Of a stretch of DNA of 64,000 bases, positions 60,938 through 64,000 are shown one piece after another (the first letter of the stretch is position 1; every line of letters starts with the position of its first letter). The notes below the pieces were generated by a model. The model was not told where the DNA came from. It made no database searches and saw only the letters and a list, made by a program, of their open reading frames with translations. A program made the translations under genes and the position numbers. Origin of the DNA: Rhodococcoides trifolii (lineage in GTDB: Bacteria > Actinomycetota > Actinomycetes > Mycobacteriales > Mycobacteriaceae); assembly GCF_014635345.1 (NCBI RefSeq), contig NZ_BMCU01000006.1, positions 124,001 to 188,000 on the forward strand. The letters run 5' to 3'.

Positions 60938-61369
60938 TCACCTGCGTTCGTTCGAGGGGGCCGACTGCTGCGCGTTGTTCGCCGCGGTGGGGCTCCCGGG
61001 GATGCTTCCCCCGGATCGCGTTGTCGTGGGGTCGAACTCGAATACTTCTAGTTGGAATCCCACGGGTCGGTGACTCGATACCTCCTCGAGCTCGCGACCG
61101 AGTGCGCTGTGCAACTCATCGACAATCCGCTGCACGGTAGGAGCGTCTTTCCCTCCGGCGATTTTGACACGGACGTGAACGTACCCGGTGTCGCCGCCCG
61201 CGATGTCGTCGGCGATCCGGTACCGGTCGATGGCGGACGCATACGTCCGAATGCCCCAATGGGGAAACACGCCCAACTTCTGTGCTGCCGAATGCAGAGT
61301 GTCGACGAGGGAGTTCACGTCGAGGGAGTCGGCCAGATTGCCGGTGTACTCGATGGCCACGTGGGGCAT
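60938..61369 (-). CDS. CHMI-like tautomerase
   Basis: A 143-aa protein with the pattern of 5-carboxymethyl-2-hydroxymuconate isomerase: Pro directly after the start Met (MPHVAIEYTGNL), the catalytic base in tautomerases, and HVRVKIAGGKDAPTVQRI near residue 65. About 20 disordered residues are added at the C-terminus. ATG 61369. It probably isomerises an unsaturated acid or ring-cleavage product. Divergent from the OYE gene, with two inverted repeats between them. Confidence 0.75.
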   Translation of the reverse strand: MPHVAIEYTGNLADSLDVNSLVDTLHSAAQKLGVFPHWGIRTYASAIDRYRIADDIAGGDTGYVHVRVKIAGGKDAPTVQRIVDELHSALGRELEEVSSHRPVGFQLEVFEFDPTTTRSGGSIPGSPTAANNAQQSAPSNERR

Positions 61370-61417
61370 TGCAGAGAACCTCGTTCCGAGATCGGGTCAT
61401 GCCGTGGTGTCGCTGGT

Positions 61418-61450
61418 CATTGTCATTGCACAGACCCGGTTCTGACAATG
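61418..61450. promoter_or_regulatory. Long-spaced inverted repeat in CHMI/OYE divergent region
   Basis: CATTGTCA (61418-61425) and TGACAATG (61443-61450), 8-bp perfect arms 17 nt apart. Possible operator for the local HxlR or IclR protein. Confidence 0.45.
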
Positions 61451-61580
61451 CGAAGTAGTTGGCACAAACCATGTCGACAACGCATGAAGACTGCATCGAA
61501 AGTGAACGTGGCGCGATTGCATCTCGCCTGGTGAAACGGTCGGGAACGAAAAGGTTCCCAATTGTCAACCCGAATGTGAC

Positions 61581-61593
61581 CGACGTAACGTCG
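61581..61593. promoter_or_regulatory. Palindrome upstream of OYE gene
   Basis: CGACGTAACGTCG, 6-bp arms around an A, 36 bp before the start at 61629. Confidence 0.4.
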
Positions 61594-61628
61594 TGAGCGA
61601 CCAGCTTGTGTAATCGAAAGGCATTCAG

Positions 61629-62843
61629 ATGCAACTACATTCGACGCTCGACGATGTCGATCTCACCACCGTCGATCCGCTGTTCTCCCCACTTCGGCTC
61701 AACACGACATCAGTTCGCAATCGCTTCTACCTGCCTGCCATGCAACGAGGCTCGCGTGGATACAAGCCGACCGCCGGAATGGCCGAGACGCTACGAAAGA
61801 CCGCCGAGCAGGGGCCGGGAATCATCATCACGGAGGGCGCCGCCCCGGAACATCCCGCAGGCTACTGGCAGCCCGCGTTCAGCATCCTGGGACGTAACAC
61901 AGCCGATGAATGGGGCCACGTGGTCCGAGAGGTCCTCTCGACCGGCGACGTCGTTCTCTTGATGCAGCTCTGGCACCCCGGGGCGCTACGGCTCGTGGTG
62001 GACGGCATCGAGAATCCGTATCCTGACCATCCGGCTTTCAGTCCGTCGGGCTTGATCCAGGACGGGCGAACCAACGGGGTCGCGATGACGACGCAGGACT
62101 TGCAGGACACCAAGAACGCATACGTGGACAGTGCCCTCGTGGCACAGAGCCTCGGCGCGCACGGAATCGAATTGCATTGCGCGCACGGCTACCTTTTGGA
62201 TCTGTTCTTGTGGCACGAGACCAATGTTCGTACAGACGAATACGGTGGTGGGACCCTCGCCGAGCGAGCGGCGTACCCGGCGGAGATCATCGAGGCGATT
62301 CGCGCGGCGACCGGCCCGGATTTCATCATCTCCGTCCGATTCTCGCAGTGGAAGGAGGTGGACTACGGTGCTCGAATTGCGCAGACCCCGGACGATCTCG
62401 GCCCGTTCCTGGAGCGGATGGAAGGCGCCGGAGCGAACGTCTTTCACGTATCGGCGCGACGCTTCGAAGCACCAGGGTGGCCCGACTTGGACCAGCGGAG
62501 GAGTGTGGCGGCGTGGGCCAAGAGCATGACCGACCTGCCGGTTATCACCATCGGCAGCGTGGGGCTCTCGACCGACTTGGCAAGCGATGTCTTCGACAAC
62601 AAGGATCCACTTCTTCAGGTCGAGGAAGATATCTTGCGAGTGCGGGCCGGCCTCGACGCGGGGGACTTCGACATGATCGGCGTCGGTCGCGCGCAAATCT
62701 CGAACCCGGACTTCGTCGATCGGGTACGCCGAGGTGACTTCGGTGGAATGCGCGACTTTCGGAAGTACCGTGACCTTGCCGAGGCGTACGAAAGCTACTC
62801 ACACGAGGGGCAACTAGTCGATCAATCGCGAAAAATCGACTAG
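61629..62843 (+). CDS. Old Yellow Enzyme family oxidoreductase
   Basis: A 404-aa FMN TIM-barrel enzyme of the NADH:flavin oxidoreductase/OYE type. The active-site segment is HCAHGYLLDLFL (His-x2-His), followed by NVRTDEYGG and, in the second half, FHVSARRFE. At 404 aa it lacks the C-terminal 4Fe-4S and NAD domains of 2,4-dienoyl-CoA reductase. It would reduce activated C=C bonds. ATG 61629 with GAAAGG upstream. Adjacent HxlR and CHMI-type genes suggest a small ring or unsaturated-acid pathway. Confidence 0.85.
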   Translation: MQLHSTLDDVDLTTVDPLFSPLRLNTTSVRNRFYLPAMQRGSRGYKPTAGMAETLRKTAEQGPGIIITEGAAPEHPAGYWQPAFSILGRNTADEWGHVVREVLSTGDVVLLMQLWHPGALRLVVDGIENPYPDHPAFSPSGLIQDGRTNGVAMTTQDLQDTKNAYVDSALVAQSLGAHGIELHCAHGYLLDLFLWHETNVRTDEYGGGTLAERAAYPAEIIEAIRAATGPDFIISVRFSQWKEVDYGARIAQTPDDLGPFLERMEGAGANVFHVSARRFEAPGWPDLDQRRSVAAWAKSMTDLPVITIGSVGLSTDLASDVFDNKDPLLQVEEDILRVRAGLDAGDFDMIGVGRAQISNPDFVDRVRRGDFGGMRDFRKYRDLAEAYESYSHEGQLVDQSRKID

Positions 62844-62975
62844 ACCGTCGGTCCCTGGCGCCGGGAACTGCACGAGTTGAACGGAAACTGGTCACGACGG
62901 CGCTGCCGCCGAGATAGCGTGCCCCGCGAGTGCTGTTCGTGGAACAGGAATCGATTGAGGGAAGTGGGTTGCTTC

Positions 62976-63479
62976 GTGGAGGCTGAGGGCGCTTCCGACA
63001 GTACGTCTGCAGTGAATCTCATCATGGACGACATCACCCATATTCTTCGCGGAGTCGACTCTGCGGGGGACTCGGACGAGTTGTTCAGACACTTGGCCTC
63101 TCTGTTGACCGAGTTCGACCGGGACCGTTCCGCCCCAGTAGTCGGGGTGGTCGGACACGTTGGAAACTATTGGCGCAATTGGGTTCTCGTCATCTCTCGT
63201 GCCGGCCCGCTGCGTCCGTCCGCAATGCGGCGTCTGCTCGACACGCTGGATCCCACGCACCCGGTGTCACAGAAGATGCTGACCCACAACCTGCGCTTGC
63301 TCGAACGCGACGGCATGCTCACGCGTACCGTCGTCGCTGACGTTCGTAGGCACGTCGAATACGCTCTGACACCGTTGGGTCGAGAACTCTCCGACCTGAT
63401 CATGGCGCTCGTCGACTGGGGTTTCCGCCATTCGGACGACATCAGGCGGGCTCGTCAAGCCTTCGATGTTCACTACTGA
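62976..63479 (+). CDS. HxlR family regulator
   Basis: A winged-helix protein of 167 aa from the GTG at 62976 (GAGGGAA upstream); GTG 62964 and ATG 63024 are other options. The HxlR core is GNYWRNWVLVISRAGPLRPSAM, then KMLTHNLRLLERDGML and a VEYALTPLG wing. It is longer at the N-terminus than usual HxlR proteins. Probably regulates the OYE gene just upstream on the same strand. Confidence 0.75.
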   Translation: MEAEGASDSTSAVNLIMDDITHILRGVDSAGDSDELFRHLASLLTEFDRDRSAPVVGVVGHVGNYWRNWVLVISRAGPLRPSAMRRLLDTLDPTHPVSQKMLTHNLRLLERDGMLTRTVVADVRRHVEYALTPLGRELSDLIMALVDWGFRHSDDIRRARQAFDVHY

Positions 63480-63625
63480 TGTGGACCTCGACGTCGGTCG
63501 CCAATCAGTGTCCGTTCGGATGCGCACCGACCTCGCTTACCATTCTGTCGGGTCGCCCATATCCAACGGCAACGATGTCAGTCGAGCATCATCGGGTCCG
63601 TCCACCGCAGAGGAGTGGTTAGTCG

Positions 63626-64000
63626 ATGGCCGACATCGGTCGCACCACCTTGATTCTCGATGCGATTGCCGAGAGTCGCGGTTCGTTGTCTCTCAGCGAG
63701 CTTGCGGCTCGTACCGGGCTGCCGAGATCGACGGTCCATCGCATCGCTCAATCGCTCGAACGCGAGCTGTTCTTGGTCAGAGTTCCGCAACGGCACGGGT
63801 ACGCGCTGGGTCCGGGCCTGCTGAAGTTCGGAATGAACGCGCACCTGAGGTTGTTGTCCAGCAATCGAACTCAGCTAGCGCAGCTGGCCCGCACGATGAA
63901 CGAGAATGTCGAACTCGCCGTCTTCAGCGGACGTGAGGTGGTCGTGGTGGATCAACTTGCGTCGCCGGAGCGTTTGCGAGGCGTATCCAAGGTAGGCAAG
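63626..64000 (+). CDS. IclR family regulator, N-terminal part
   Basis: The frame is open from the ATG at 63626 to the end of the window (125 codons), so the gene is cut by the edge. The winged HTH is complete: LSLSELAARTGLPRSTVHRI, then a wing ending YALGPGLLKFG, followed by the beginning of the effector domain (TMNENVELAVFSGREVVVVD). GAGGAG precedes the start. IclR proteins of this type control aromatic and ring-acid catabolism. Confidence 0.85.
   Translation, partial: MADIGRTTLILDAIAESRGSLSLSELAARTGLPRSTVHRIAQSLERELFLVRVPQRHGYALGPGLLKFGMNAHLRLLSSNRTQLAQLARTMNENVELAVFSGREVVVVDQLASPERLRGVSKVGK

Overview
The window is GC-rich, with many GTG starts, dense 4-nt start/stop overlaps and a catabolic and regulatory gene set typical of a mycolic-acid actinobacterium. 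Rhodococcus or a close relative is the best guess; this is inference from gene content, with no rRNA or other marker present. No CRISPR array, rRNA or complete tRNA was seen.

Region 1 (1-23.1 kb) is a large catabolic cluster. After the tail of an MFS exporter come an SDR, a KstD-like flavoprotein, an ABC importer (binding protein, ATPase, two-domain permease) interleaved with two SDRs, and a long minus-strand series (21.9 down to 8.7 kb): acyl-CoA dehydrogenase, enoyl-CoA hydratase, DUF35 protein, thiolase, acyl-CoA dehydrogenase, APH-type kinase, ACAD11-type dehydrogenase, two SDRs, Zn alcohol dehydrogenase, acyl-CoA ligase, TetR regulator, EthD protein and MBL-fold hydrolase. Separate kinase and ACAD10/11-type dehydrogenase genes beside a CoA ligase and SDRs match the logic of 4-hydroxy-acid (levulinate-type) catabolism: CoA activation, keto reduction, phosphorylation, phosphate elimination to an enoyl-CoA, then beta-oxidation. 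A shared 23-bp element upstream of at least four transcription units probably marks the TetR regulon.

Region 2 (23.1-32.5 kb) is a patchwork of small oxidoreductases, VOC proteins, SDRs, an ACMSD-like amidohydrolase with a MarR regulator, an HxlR regulator and a luciferase-like monooxygenase. It also holds a 51-aa DUF6131 gene, a small acidic protein and a decayed copy of a two-gene cassette found intact at 49.8-50.3 kb.

Region 3 (32.6-43.4 kb) is a benzoate-to-muconolactone unit: catR-catB-catA-catC on the minus strand, divergent from benA-benB and a 905-aa gene that joins BenC, an FCD-like regulator domain and BenD. A large ATP-binding LuxR regulator overlaps its end by 4 nt. The benzoate transporter survives only as a fragment.

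Region 4 (43.5-50.9 kb) shows decay and insertion: an MFS remnant, an oxidoreductase remnant, an AraC/NmrA pair, a GAF-LuxR regulator divergent from an acyl-CoA synthetase, then an integrase C-terminal remnant, a terminator hairpin, a tRNA 3' fragment and a two-gene small-protein cassette, together looking like an integration scar.

Region 5 (50.9-60.8 kb) is LacI-controlled: a Gfo/Idh/MocA oxidoreductase, a lone GntR DNA-binding domain, an orphan sugar-binding lipoprotein and a LacI regulator, then creatininase, aldo/keto reductase, a second LacI, and a P450 with a phthalate-dioxygenase-reductase-type partner. A decayed third LacI follows. Region 6 (60.9-64 kb) holds a CHMI-type tautomerase, an Old Yellow Enzyme family oxidoreductase, an HxlR regulator and the start of an IclR regulator.
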